This document shows positions 52,416 through 62,415 of a stretch of DNA of 64,000 nucleotides, piece by piece. Both the position numbers and the translations under genes were made by a program. The notes below the pieces were generated by a model, which ran no database searches, had not been told where the DNA came from, and saw only the letters and a list, made by a program, of their open reading frames with translations. The stretch is from Gracilariopsis chorda. Its lineage: Eukaryota; Rhodophyta; Florideophyceae; Gracilariales; Gracilariaceae. The stretch spans positions 110,223 through 174,222 of the forward strand of contig NBIV01000154.1 in NCBI GenBank assembly GCA_003194525.1, written 5' to 3'. Positions within the stretch are counted from its first letter, which is position 1. Every line of letters starts with the position of its first letter.

Positions 52416-54134
52416 TGTTCAACCGCAGTGAAGCCAGTTCTAGAGGAGAGTGGAACGTTCCGCGTCAAGCGAATGAACCAAAAAGCATATACCCTCGTGT
52501 GTGTATCGCAAAAGCGGCAGGGATGCGCAGTCTTGTCTCTTCCTCTCAGTCACATGCTACTCGCATAAATCATCTAGTACAACACGATGGGGCTGGTGCC
52601 ATGGTTTTTCAGTGGAAGCAATCCGTGCTTCAAAACGAACATACCATACCATCTCGGCTGGCAGAAGGCCGCCCAGTCCGTGAGCTTACCGAGAAATTTG
52701 GAAATGCAATGCCTGAGCAAAATTAGAGATTTTGGTGCCTATGTATCTTACCGAAACAAGGACTTTTGATGCCTGCCGAAATACTGTACTGGGAATGTGA
52801 TCACAATGAATCGTGGCTGTCCTTGGCGCTGAGCTCAACCCCTCCGCTAGGAGTTAATTTCTTTTTCGTGCTCTGCGAAGTTTAGTTTGTAGCGCCGTTG
52901 TCTTCACTGCGTCCTCTCTGGCGGGTCACGTTTTCGCTTGAGCGTAGTATTGTTCGCTCTAAATGTCCAACCGAGACGGTCAATCTCAGAGGAAGCTTCA
53001 GCGATGACTCTCTCTCTCTCTTTTGTAAAAACGCGTACGTTGATTTGTCGTAATCGTGGGTTTTCTTAAGATCCAACAACCTATAAATCCTCTATACTGC
53101 AGCCCCTAACTACTAATCAGTAGCTGTACTACACTTATTGAGCTTTGAGAAAAATATGTTAGATTTCTTAGGTGTTTTCGACCGCGAGGCGTTTCGCTAC
53201 CGACGCTTATCGCCTTCTTCCCCTGATTAATCTCTTCATTCATCCTCTCCATAGTGCTGGCGATGACATTAGCGTCACAGGATGCAGGAAAGATACAGAA
53301 AACTGACTCTTCTTGAGCGGGATGTGTTTCATGTTAGACCTGTGCCAAACAGTACCGCATCTGGCGGCGTAACGTATACCGTCAATACCTTGCGTCCGCT
53401 TCAGCCCTGAGTGCAAATAGTCTGTCGAGTTTGGATTGAGATTGCGACGACGACGCATACGAAGGTAGATATGTTAGCCTGGGACGGTGGGAGCTTCTTT
53501 TTCTCACGAAGATTTTTAGCCGTTGATGAAAAGATTTTTATCGCACTTGTAAGACACGTGTTGTATTTGTAGTGAAGTTTCCGATTGTTTGAAAACCTGG
53601 AGAGCTTTTTCTTTGAATACCTGTCTCCCGCAAAGAATATGTATTCACCGGATCAACTCGCAGAACTAGCCACACACTGCGTGCACGTTGTGCTCCGCGT
53701 ACCCTTGTACGCTGCATTTGGCAGTCCGTTGCAATCCCGCTTGAAATCCCGCTTGCAGTCGAGGCCCAAGACTGTTTGGCTCATCAGCTTCGGGGCTTTG
53801 GACCGTATTGTGCCATTGGATTAATGTCACGCAAAGAATTGCTTTGCTATCTGAAGCGATTAAACGTTCCGACTACTTTCTCCATTCATTCAAGATTTTC
53901 GAGCAGACGCACCGGCCTTTTAAAATCCTACAGGACTGGGCTGTCACGTGCGGCTGGCCCAACAACTCTTCTTTTACGAGGAACCCAAATATACTACCCT
54001 TCGTATATTGGTCACCATACAACAGAACCCTTCCCACACTCCTTGGAACAGAACTTCTGTTGTGTGGTTGCGGCTTCGTGGACACCACGACAGCTGTGCA
54101 GCGCTAGGATTCTACTGTGTGCAGGAGAGAAAAG
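52416..54134. other. Intergenic, nothing recognised
   Basis: About 1.7 kb. Several frames of 60-145 codons overlap each other on both strands without domain or signal; none supported. Leads into the palindrome cluster. Confidence 0.45.
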
Positions 54135-54179
54135 CAAGCAGAAAGATGGCTACACATTGTGTAGCCATCTTTCTGCTTG
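54135..54179. repeat. Perfect palindrome, 22-bp arms
   Basis: Arms CAAGCAGAAAGATGGCTACA plus two bases around a single central T. First of three consecutive palindromes. Confidence 0.95.
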
Positions 54180-54246
54180 ATCTACCCTTGGTACGTGTGT
54201 TCTAGTAGACATTGTGTTGTACACAATGTCTGAACACACGTAGATC
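54179..54246. repeat. Interrupted palindrome, about 68 bp
   Basis: Left GATCTAC, CGTGTGTTC and AGACATTGTGT pair with right ACACAATGTCT, GAACACACG and GTAGATC; the left arm carries two small insertions (CCTTGGTA and TAGT), so it is an older or asymmetrically mutated hairpin. Confidence 0.85.
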
Positions 54247-54277
54247 CGCCCGACCCAACTCGAACTCCGTAGCTAAC

Positions 54278-54330
54278 AAGGGTTAAGGGTTAGACCGCTA
54301 GCAGCTAGCGATCGCTAACCCTAACCCTTA
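54278..54330. repeat. Hairpin with telomere-like TTAGGG-type arms
   Basis: Left arm AAGGGTTAAGGGTTAG, right arm CTAACCCTAACCCTTA, and an inner palindrome CGCTAGCAGCTAGCG. The related hairpin at 56849-56881 lies on the other side of the 54516 gene. Confidence 0.85.
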
Positions 54331-54515
54331 CCATACCAACTGTTCTGCAGATGCCACTATTCCCTTTCTCTTTCGATTTTGGAACGTAGACAGCACGTCC
54401 TTCACGACCACATTTCCTCTCAAAGGTTAGGATAAAGGTTCGTTCGTTCCCTCGAACCACCAGCGCTTCCATTCTACGGTCGCCCTGTGTCATCCTCCGC
54501 TCATCATCACTGAAA

Positions 54516-56108
54516 ATGACCTGCGCGGCCGTGGGATGCGGACGCGACACACACTGCCGGCACTGCGGGCATTGTGCCACACACTGCAGATGCGTGTGCC
54601 GCGTTAATCATTGCACCCGGAAGATGATATGTGTCTACTGCATGATGTGTAACTACCACTGTACGTGTTCGGATGTATCGCAATTCTCCGATCGAAAGGT
54701 GGAAGAGAACGTACAAGCCTGGATTGCAGCTCGCAACTCATCATCTTCTAAAGGCAGACCAGAGGTGCAGAATGCATGTTCCCTCCGACCGCGGGATGAA
54801 CAGCGGATCGTGCGTGCTCGTATGGCTATGAAAGTCTCAAAGTATACCAGAATGGTAACGGATTTGCCGTTCCGCTCGAGCTTGTACAACTACCACGGCT
54901 CGACATACATTGGTATGGGAGCCATGGACAAACGATTGTGTTACCTGGTGGCAGAGGGGTTTTTCGAAGGCTATTTGAAACCGACTGGAAATAGGGCAGT
55001 GCCCCTCCTCTACAAGCACCGAAAGTTGAGGGAGGGGGCGAGAGAGTTTGAGACGGCCCCTATTCAGGTGCTGGTTATGTGTGAAGATGCGCGAGTCGAA
55101 GGTATCAGGAAAGTGGGCAGCGTCAACTTAGGCAGTCCCAGCGATGAATCAGTACCTGTCATATCGCAAGGCGGGCCATCCGATGTGAGCTTTCTGCAAA
55201 AAGGGCAAGTAGTTGTCATCGCAGACCGGGACATAGTGGCTAGCGTCAATGATGTCGTCCTCGTTTCAAGGCTGACACCCTACCAAGAGTCTTTCGGTCA
55301 TCGCGAACGGGGGGAGTACTCTGAACTAATGGCAGACTTGAAAGTAGCTAGCCTCGAAACAAACGTGACGGTGAGTGAACTGGATATAGAGGATGAAGAC
55401 GTCGAGTTCTTAGCCTTCCTGAGGGCGCAACACAGCCGAAGTGCCATGGCCATGTTGCAACTTAACTTGGACCAGAGAGAGTACAAAATCGACGGCAACT
55501 ACTTGTGCGTGAGGCACGGAGTTGATATCGGAAGCATCCCGGGTGAAGACTACGAAATCATCGCAGCAAAAGTTCTGAGAGAGCAGCTGCAGGGTGGAGG
55601 GAACGCACACTTGAGGCACTGGCGCTTCTCGGGCCGAAGCGCGTTCGAGGTTCAAGAGAGATTGCATATGGCGGATAGGCTCATAGGTAAGGAAGTGGAC
55701 GTGCAGAAAGTCGCAGGAATGGCTAGGATATCTCGTCGAGACGTATTGCTCGCCTTGGACGATGGTCGTTGGGGAATCGCGAGCCCGGATACAGCATGTT
55801 ACTCGCCACTCGCAAATAGAGGGAAGAATGGACGGAGGTTTAGGCCGCTCAGTTTGGCGGAAGTGATAGGGGTTACCGTACTGGCAGATGCAGATGGTCA
55901 TCTACGGGATCGTTTAGGAAGGCCACTACAAGCAACGGGCTCGCAAGGATGCGTACACTTGGTGCTGGCAGATGGATCCGAGCAAGCTCGATTCGACGAG
56001 ACTATGTGGTGTGAGGTTGAAGTTAACGGAAGACCCGGGAGGTCGTTAAACTCATCCAAGCGATCGGTCAGCTTGCCGATCGCCCTCGCGGACCTGGGTG
56101 GCACGTAA
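54516..56108 (+). CDS. Orphan protein with twin Cys-rich N-terminal motif
   Basis: 530 residues, no family recognised. The N-terminus has two identical-spacing modules, C-x2-C-x2-C-x3-C-x-C, at 14-26 (HCRHCGHCATHCRC) and 39-51 (ICVYCMMCNYHCTC), with extra Cys at 3, 8, 28 and 33: a probable metal-binding domain. Residues 95-290 hold a possible all-beta or mixed region (YHGSTYIGMGAMDKRLCYLV, VLVMCEDARVEG) and 290-500 a helix-rich part with LMADLKVASLETNVTVSELD and a KVAGMARISRRDVLLAL helix pair. The last ~28 codons, from about 56026, read into dispersed repeat copy C, so the native C-terminus may have been replaced. Palindromes with TTAGGG-like arms flank the gene at 54278 and 56849. A mobile-element protein is one reading; an orphan host gene is the other. 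Confidence 0.6.
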   Translation: MTCAAVGCGRDTHCRHCGHCATHCRCVCRVNHCTRKMICVYCMMCNYHCTCSDVSQFSDRKVEENVQAWIAARNSSSSKGRPEVQNACSLRPRDEQRIVRARMAMKVSKYTRMVTDLPFRSSLYNYHGSTYIGMGAMDKRLCYLVAEGFFEGYLKPTGNRAVPLLYKHRKLREGAREFETAPIQVLVMCEDARVEGIRKVGSVNLGSPSDESVPVISQGGPSDVSFLQKGQVVVIADRDIVASVNDVVLVSRLTPYQESFGHRERGEYSELMADLKVASLETNVTVSELDIEDEDVEFLAFLRAQHSRSAMAMLQLNLDQREYKIDGNYLCVRHGVDIGSIPGEDYEIIAAKVLREQLQGGGNAHLRHWRFSGRSAFEVQERLHMADRLIGKEVDVQKVAGMARISRRDVLLALDDGRWGIASPDTACYSPLANRGKNGRRFRPLSLAEVIGVTVLADADGHLRDRLGRPLQATGSQGCVHLVLADGSEQARFDETMWCEVEVNGRPGRSLNSSKRSVSLPIALADLGGT

Positions 56109-56530
56109 TCAAAATGCCTCCATCTAGCTGCATGCACGCAATAGGTCACGAGCCTGTCGTCAGAGTAAGATCCTACCGCCGTTTCCCTGAATTTTTCCTT
56201 CTGAAGGAAAAGCTCCTACGGAGCAACTGGACGGGGGTTTTCCAGGGTTTTTCTCCGAGGGACTAACTCTGGGTTTAGATGATGGTGAAAGGCTGCGGAC
56301 CGGTTCTTGCACATTATCTCACCGATGACATGATGGTTAGGTCGTAAGGACGCTGCTAATGGTTTCTTGAGTGGCCAAAGTGGTACATGCGAGAGCGCCT
56401 TGTCGTAGTGTGCCCTTCTACCGGCGGTATCTAGAGGATGAATGAAGAGAATATTGGGAGGACGAAGGTGATAAGCGTCGGTAGCGAAACGCCCTGCGGT
56501 CGAAAACACCGAAGTTATAGGTTTTTGGGA
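56032..56530 (+). repeat. Dispersed repeat, copy C
   Basis: Begins ACCCGGGAGGTCGTTAAACT and runs about 490 bases in parallel with copy B. Its first 75 bases are translated as the end of the 54516 gene, whose stop codon lies inside it. Confidence 0.85.
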
Positions 56531-56848
56531 TTTTATGGTATACTGCAGTTCCTCGACAGGCATCGGGCACAATTTCCGCTGAGACAGGAATCGGATAGCT
56601 CGGCTCCCATGTATGGCTGGGCACAGGCCAGGATTACTTGCGTACTGGTCCCCGCGCAGTTTGTTAGCGCAACGAAACCGCTTGGAGCAAGAGGCAAGGC
56701 GTTCATGATGCAGACGAAGCTACAAGCGTAATGTGTCGCCGCATGCCACATGGAGTACTCTCCCTGTTTTACGGCCGCAGCTAACGCGATTGACAGTCAT
56801 CTGGGATGCTGTTGTAATGGCCTGAAAACGTGTTGGTTTACTAAGGGT

Positions 56849-56881
56849 AAGGGTTAAGAGGGCTAGCGGCTGCTAACCCTT
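56849..56881. repeat. Hairpin with AAGGGTTA / TAACCCTT arms
   Basis: AAGGGTTA, an inner GGGCTAGCGGC, then TAACCCTT; the same design (telomere-like arms around CTAGC) as 54278-54330. A lone CCTAACCC follows at 56954. Confidence 0.8.
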
Positions 56882-57689
56882 TGAGAGAACGTTTCTATGA
56901 AAAGGAACGATCTGCGCTGTGCTATAGAGGAATTGGACGTAGGCAGTAGCAATCCTAACCCTTTATTGCAGCAACCTATTAGGCACCCGTAAAGAGATCG
57001 AGAGAGAGATCAACAGCGCAGCGCTAGTGTCAGCGCCAGCTCAAGCTTTGCAGTACAGTTGTGAATAGATGCGAAACCGACACGACAGACACCGACATGA
57101 AGACGAGCTTGTGGTCGGATCATCTGATCTGGACAACTCCACGTCCGCACCGCAGACGTGTCGAGCCACCCCCATATCGGAGACAAGAACTCTCCCGGCA
57201 GACTCCTGCCCTACTGTTTGTCTACGGACCCCCTCACCATTCCTTGTGCAACGAATCATGGACATCAAAGATATTTCGGAGGTCCAAGCCACAACAGTAC
57301 CATTGTACTAGAAAACTGATATTACAGGAGATTAATTAATATTACGAATAATAAAGCTTTCGTTCGTTCGTTCGTTCGTTCGTTCGTCGTTGCGGGGTCT
57401 GGAATCAGCACTTGTGTAGTCGTCCCACTAATCGCTGCGATTGTGTTTCGCGCTTGCAACGCCAGTCTCTTGACATTTTCGCTCTCCGTCAAGCGATTCA
57501 TTCCTGCAGTGGAAGCAGAACAGATACAGTCGATGAGATCTCAAAAGAGAAATAAGCAGTCGTCTGAGCACCGCCGTAACTTACCCTTGGTAATGTACCT
57601 TCTGTACTGCGATATGAGATTGACCACTGACATCATTTGACTGTTGATGGTTGCTGCTGAATGGCTTAATCCAATATATTCGTGAATCT
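56882..57689. other. Intergenic upstream of the FlgG-like gene
   Basis: No gene recognised. Contains a (CGTT)n microsatellite at 57361-57386 directly after an AT-rich stretch. Confidence 0.45.
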
Positions 57690-57738
57690 TGAAGGGAAAG
57701 GATATCTACCCTTTCCCTTCAACTGAACCCTATTTAAG
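57690..57738 (+). promoter_or_regulatory. Hairpin plus TATA box upstream of the FlgG-like gene
   Basis: A perfect 12-bp inverted repeat TGAAGGGAAAGG / CCTTTCCCTTCA (57690-57701, 57710-57721) is followed ten bases later by TATTTAAG (57731-57738), about 130 bases before the ATG. The spacing resembles the TATA boxes of the secreted-protein genes, so the gene seems to have a eukaryotic promoter. Confidence 0.5.
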
Positions 57739-57870
57739 TGACGTTCTCAAAAAGCGAGAACCACAGCTCAGATAATCCTTTAGCTACTAACCGTTACAAC
57801 ACCGTCTCTTCCTGAACATCGTACCCGTTTAACAAATTCTGCAGAAACTTGCAGAAGAATCCTCTCAGAC

Positions 57871-58416
57871 ATGGAAGGCATCCATGGAATTATCGGCCTT
57901 CCTTCCGGCTTGACACCTTCCCAACCGACAAATACCTCAAATCTGGAACTGGCAATCAGCGGCGGCGGTTTCTTTCAACTTCAAGGACCAAGCGGTTCAA
58001 GGCTCTATACAAGAAACGGATCGTTTTCGATCAACTCCCAAGGTGTGGTTGTTAGCTCCAGCGGCTATGAGCTCTATCCGCTCATATCGATGCCTTTAAA
58101 TAGGCAATCTGTATCCGTGGGAGCAGATGGAGAAGTTTCTGTTACGGTCGAAAACAGCAGCGGCACCATGCGTGTGGGAAACATTCAGCTCGCGACATTC
58201 GTCTCCCCGGGTGACTTAGAAGAAGTGGGTGGGAACGTATTTAGAGCAACAAATACAAGTGGAAGTGCGGAAACTGGAACACCTGGAACAGGCCGTTTCG
58301 GAAACATAATTCAGACCTCTTCTAGTGATACCAAGACTTCGGACGTTGAAGGATTGGTTGGTGATATCGTAGCACAACGTGAAGAATGGAGTTCTACAAT
58401 CGTGCAAAAACCATGA
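57871..58416 (+). CDS. FlgG-like bacterial flagellar distal-rod protein homologue
   Basis: 181 residues. FlgG builds the distal rod of bacterial flagella. The match is collinear over nearly the whole protein: LPSGL near 10, NLELAISGGGFFQLQGPSG (24-42) for the G-x-G-F-F-Q strand, LYTRNGSFSIN, GYELYPLISMP, VSVGADGEVSV, VGNIQLATFVSPGDLEEVGG, NVFRATNTSG, then SDVEGLVGDIVAQR. Missing are the first ~45 residues (the D0 helix with the A-x-x-Q/N-N-L-A-N motif) and the last ~18, i.e. both polymerisation helices, so rod assembly is not expected. No signal peptide. It is not in an operon; neighbours are a eukaryotic repeat locus and a retrotransposon, and a TATA box lies upstream. Horizontal transfer and re-use is the likely reading; contamination or a recent relic are the alternatives. 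Confidence 0.8.
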   Translation: MEGIHGIIGLPSGLTPSQPTNTSNLELAISGGGFFQLQGPSGSRLYTRNGSFSINSQGVVVSSSGYELYPLISMPLNRQSVSVGADGEVSVTVENSSGTMRVGNIQLATFVSPGDLEEVGGNVFRATNTSGSAETGTPGTGRFGNIIQTSSSDTKTSDVEGLVGDIVAQREEWSSTIVQKP

Positions 58417-59560
58417 CAAGACCAGGTAATCCGTGAAACAAGGCCAATCTGAGCCTTATGAACCAAGTAGTTCGGGCACTGAATCGCAGTCCGTCACATT
58501 CCGGTCTGGAGGCAGAATTGTCCTTCACAAGATACACAGTACGTGTACTCGCATGTTTATGAATCTTACAAATTACGTGTTGATAAGAGTAGAGCACAGA
58601 AAGCGTTATATAGAAAGATAGCTTGAAATTGAAGAAATCCGACCTCGCATCGCATATGGCTAGTAGTAGAATACAATGACTGTAGATTCCTCCTATCGTA
58701 GGAGTCCATACCTGTTCGTGTATTCTTGTTGAAAACGGCATGTTTGGTTGCCTTAAGGGAAGGTTAGCAATCCTATCCCACGGGCCACGAGAAAAACCAC
58801 GCAACGCTGTCACGCTTCCAGTTCAGGAAAACGAGTCTCGTGGCCTTTTCGAAAGCGTTTCGTCGTATGCGCTTACCTTCCAAGGTAAGAGTGTAGTGTG
58901 GTACAGCCGCAGAGCATACCAGAGGAATAGTGCTTCGCAATTCCCCACATACTCTTGGCACCCAAACGTGCCAATCCTAATAGGAGGCTAACCTTTGACC
59001 CTTGTACGTCATCAACATGGTTACGTGGCTTTCGATGTCCGGATCTGGGCGTGTGTTGTATCGGCCGACCCATGTCTGTCGCGCATTGCTATACCGGTTC
59101 TATTCTGCATGTGCTGGAATAATGCGTGCCGCTTTGTCACGCATATGCGCAAGGAGAGCATGACTATGCTTTTAGATTTCGATACCTTCCGTCGGACCCC
59201 GTTTGCGCTTTGCTGTACAAAGCGGAATCGTATGCATGTGCGTTTTTTCTCAACTTCTTGCGTTCGCACTTGTTGCTGCTACGACTACCATAGCTCCATC
59301 TTTACGCACTACAAATAAACGCTTTCAGCTCCCAAGCTGAGAGCAACCTCGAAGAGCATCACAGAAGTTGCTCAAGAGGTGTGCCCTCCTTTCCATCTAC
59401 GCGAACCCCAGCGACCGACAAAACAATTCCCTCTATCGACCAACAAGCCCTGCATCGTTTGCTAGCTCTTACAGCGTTCAGTCTAACTCCAAACAACAAA
59501 GCGCTTTGCCCAAAGAATCTGCGTGGTTTTGTCTGCTCGTAGTAAGAAGCTACTGCAAAC
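58417..59560. other. Region before the retroelement, possibly its 5' LTR
   Basis: No gene recognised; several overlapping short frames. The LTR boundaries cannot be set without a second copy. Confidence 0.35.
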
Positions 59561-61381
59561 ATGGCATCTTCGAATTATGGTGTTGTGTCTGTCATCCAGC
59601 CCCCGGTTCTCACGACGGTTGATCAGCCCTCTCTCATCAAGTTTGAAACCACGTATACCGCCTACTGCGCAAAGGTTGAAGACGTGAATAAGGATCGAAG
59701 TGAGGAGGCAAAGCTGTCACCCTCATCCATCAAAGACTGTATGGAAGCGTCTACTTTGCACGCCCTGTGCATAATGGGAGAAGTACCGGGAATTTCAACA
59801 GTGGAAGAAGCAACTGTAGAGAATGTTCAAGCTTGGTTCGAATCTGCTTCGAGTTCTGCGCCTAAAGACCTTTCAGAGCGTATCGAATCATCTCTGAGAT
59901 CCCTTACGTTTGTTCCGAACAAAGCGGACCCTGCAGGCGGGGTTTCAAACTTTATCATCAATGTGATAACCGTGTTGGATCATAACAACGCCTCGGAAGT
60001 CTTACAGGACACTGATATGGCTAAGAAGTTTATGGACCGCCTCGTGCGCAAATTTCAGCCAGATCTTCTACAGGAACGAATCAGAATGCTGCGCATGGGG
60101 TGGAAAAAGGACCAACTTGCAAACATCAAGCTCTTCAAGGATGAAGTCGCCAATATCGCACTCGAAATATCCCTCACGGAGACGGCTCGTGCGCGTCTCA
60201 ATTCTCGCAAAACTCGTCAACATCGTGATCGTGGACGTCCTCGAGAAGCTGGCATAAGCTCTGATAAATCTGTCACCCCTCTTCCTTTTGAAATGAGAAA
60301 ATCTGCAAACACTGGAGCCAAGCGAAAGGCTCCCGAATGGACGGAACCCTGCTTAAACGAGAATTATGACGGTATCCACCGCCTGAAGGACTGCCCGAAA
60401 ACGCCAACAGAACTCAAAAAGGAACTATTTGAGAAACTGTACAATAGCAAGAAAGTGAAGAGAGCTAAGTCTGTTAAAGTGCAACCGTTCTCAGACGTTA
60501 GGATACCAGATGCAAATGAAGGTCGTTTTCGCATAGCCCTCGAAGATGCAGTGTTTGATATCGTCCTTGGGGATTCTGGATCAGACTTTAGCGCAATTGA
60601 CTCTTCAATCTTCGACAAGGTGAAGACCGTCATGCCAGACATTAGTGCGAAGACTTTTAATCCACCTATACCCCTGGAAGGTGCGTTCAAGGCCGATAGC
60701 GGCACCAATTTCTCTGCATCTCGATCAGTGGTGCTCACAGCTACAATATATCTGCCTGGATCGAATATTCCCGTGCGTGTTCGAGGTATTGAGTTCTATA
60801 TCGTGGATCAAACTATGGACGAGATTCTCCTGGGGCGCCCATTTCTGCATGCCATCGGATTCAACCTCAGAGATCACCTCCTTCGTGTACGTGACTCCAT
60901 TCACGACAAGCACATACACGAACTGGGCATACCCGAAGCGAAGTTCGCCTCTGCGAAGTACGAAGGTCTCAGCTACATCGTGGCTGACAACGATCCCATA
61001 CAGCTTCCCGAGGGCCTTGCCGCCGGCATCGGGACGGATTCCATAGAATCCATCAACCAAGCCTTCGCTAAGATTCTTACTGAGGCAAAGGGCAATGCTA
61101 TCTCGGACAAAGGCCGTTCGAAACTCTCCAACATGCTCGAGCAGTACAGAGATGTCTTTCGAATTAAGCTTGGAAATGACCCACCGGTCGACGTACCACC
61201 GTTAACCATCACGCCTGTCGAAAATTCGAAGCCATACCGCTCCCCACAGCGTCGATATGCGCCTCAGCAAAGAGACTTTATTGTGCAAACGACTCGAGAA
61301 CTGGAGGCCGTAGGCGCCATCTACAAGAACCCTTCCGCACGTTGTGTAGTGCAATACATTCCCGCGTACGGGCGATGGTGA
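59561..61381 (+). pseudogene. Ty3/gypsy-type gag-protease with truncated RT
   Basis: 606-residue frame. The first ~220 residues are a gag-like helical region (IRMLRMGWKKDQLANIKLFK), then a basic linker, and a retropepsin-type aspartic protease with FDIVLGDSGSDFSAID (active site D-S-G) and the later ILLGRPFLHAIGF, which corresponds to the conserved I-L-G-x-(D/P)-F-L end. It ends at the beginning of reverse transcriptase (YRSPQRRYAPQQRDFI and TRELEAVGAIYKNPSA), after which the frame is lost and another retroelement's sequence begins near 61425. RT, RNase H and integrase are absent. Not an intact element. Confidence 0.8.
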
Positions 61382-62415
61382 AACTCATATCTGAGGTGTA
61401 CTCGGTGCGAGCGATGAAGCAGGATGCATGAATTTTAGCCCCCGTTTACCGGGCTAATTAGCGGTCGGGTTACCCAGGGTGGTTATGGGAACATTCATAT
61501 TTTGTGGTACTTGCCTGGCAAGGGTGGTGGACACGTGGCTACAGCCCCGGCCAGGAGGCCCAAAATGGCTACTTATTTTAGTGTAGTTTAGGGGTTAATC
61601 TTACTTAGGCTAGTGCACTACCTACTGTACTGCACTGAGCTAGTACTTGAGCGTCGGCCGCACGACGGCGAGCTCACCAAGAAAAGAAACAAGAGTTCGG
61701 CTCTGACTCTATTCGCCATGCGAAGTGTCTAACTACTCGCGGAGGTACACCGCTTGCCCGATAGTTTCACCCGACTCGCACCGCCGAGGAGACCGTGCTC
61801 GTCGTACCCAGTGGGTTGTGACCACTCGCGGTATTCATTTTTGTCGTTTGACCGCCCGTACAGGCCCTATCTCCGCCCCAGTTTTGGGTATTGATATTAC
61901 CGACGTGTGTCGTGAGACCGTGAGACCATCTCTTCCCCTCATATCCCCTAACCGCCGCGCGGTGCGTGTTCGTGTGTGTGTATCGGCACCCCCCTCCGGG
62001 GTCTGTTCCCGCTTTCCGCACGCCCCCGTCGGGTGGTCCCTTTCCCTCTTTTGTTCCCCTGTTCGCAGGCTACTTCCGGACCAGCCGTGGTTCCGACCCG
62101 TTCTAACCCCTAAACCTCCGAGGTACATCCAGGCTCCCGACGGAGTTACACCCGTCATACGGGACACGGAGGGCTCTACCCAGCTGGGCCTACCTCTCTA
62201 AGAGAGCAAGGCTTCGAGCTGCCTTGGGTGCCTTTCCCACACCGGGATTGCACCACAAGTGGTCTCCCGATCTAGAACGGGTTTGGCTTTCAAGCCGGCC
62301 TGTCGGAAGTCCGCTTCCCCTTTTCCCTTTTTTCCCTTTTATCCCTTTTTGCTCATTCGTTGAGATTCCCTAGCCGTGGGACTGGTGAAGTAAGCCGTGG
62401 ACGGCTATCTGCAGT
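61382..62415. other. Probable LTR or leader of a second retroelement
   Basis: GC-rich block between the broken pol of one element and the gag of the next. Frames such as 61725-62201 are compositionally odd and likely not coding. The position fits a 5' LTR plus untranslated leader; exact ends and primer-binding site are not identified. Confidence 0.4.

Noticed and set aside
52289-52726. 145-codon + strand frame over the citrate synthase start
   Set aside because: Antisense shadow of the citrate synthase leader with no domain.
54278-54330. Interstitial or terminal telomere
   Set aside because: Only two or three TTAGGG-like units arranged as a hairpin, not a tandem array, with genes on both sides.
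57871-58416. Bacterial contamination as explanation for the FlgG-like gene
   Set aside because: Not excluded, but flanks on both sides within 1-2 kb are algal repeats and a retrotransposon, no other flagellar gene is present, and a TATA box precedes it.
61725-62201. 158-codon + strand frame in the putative LTR/leader
   Set aside because: Matched by open frames on the opposite strand and of biased composition; position fits a non-coding leader.
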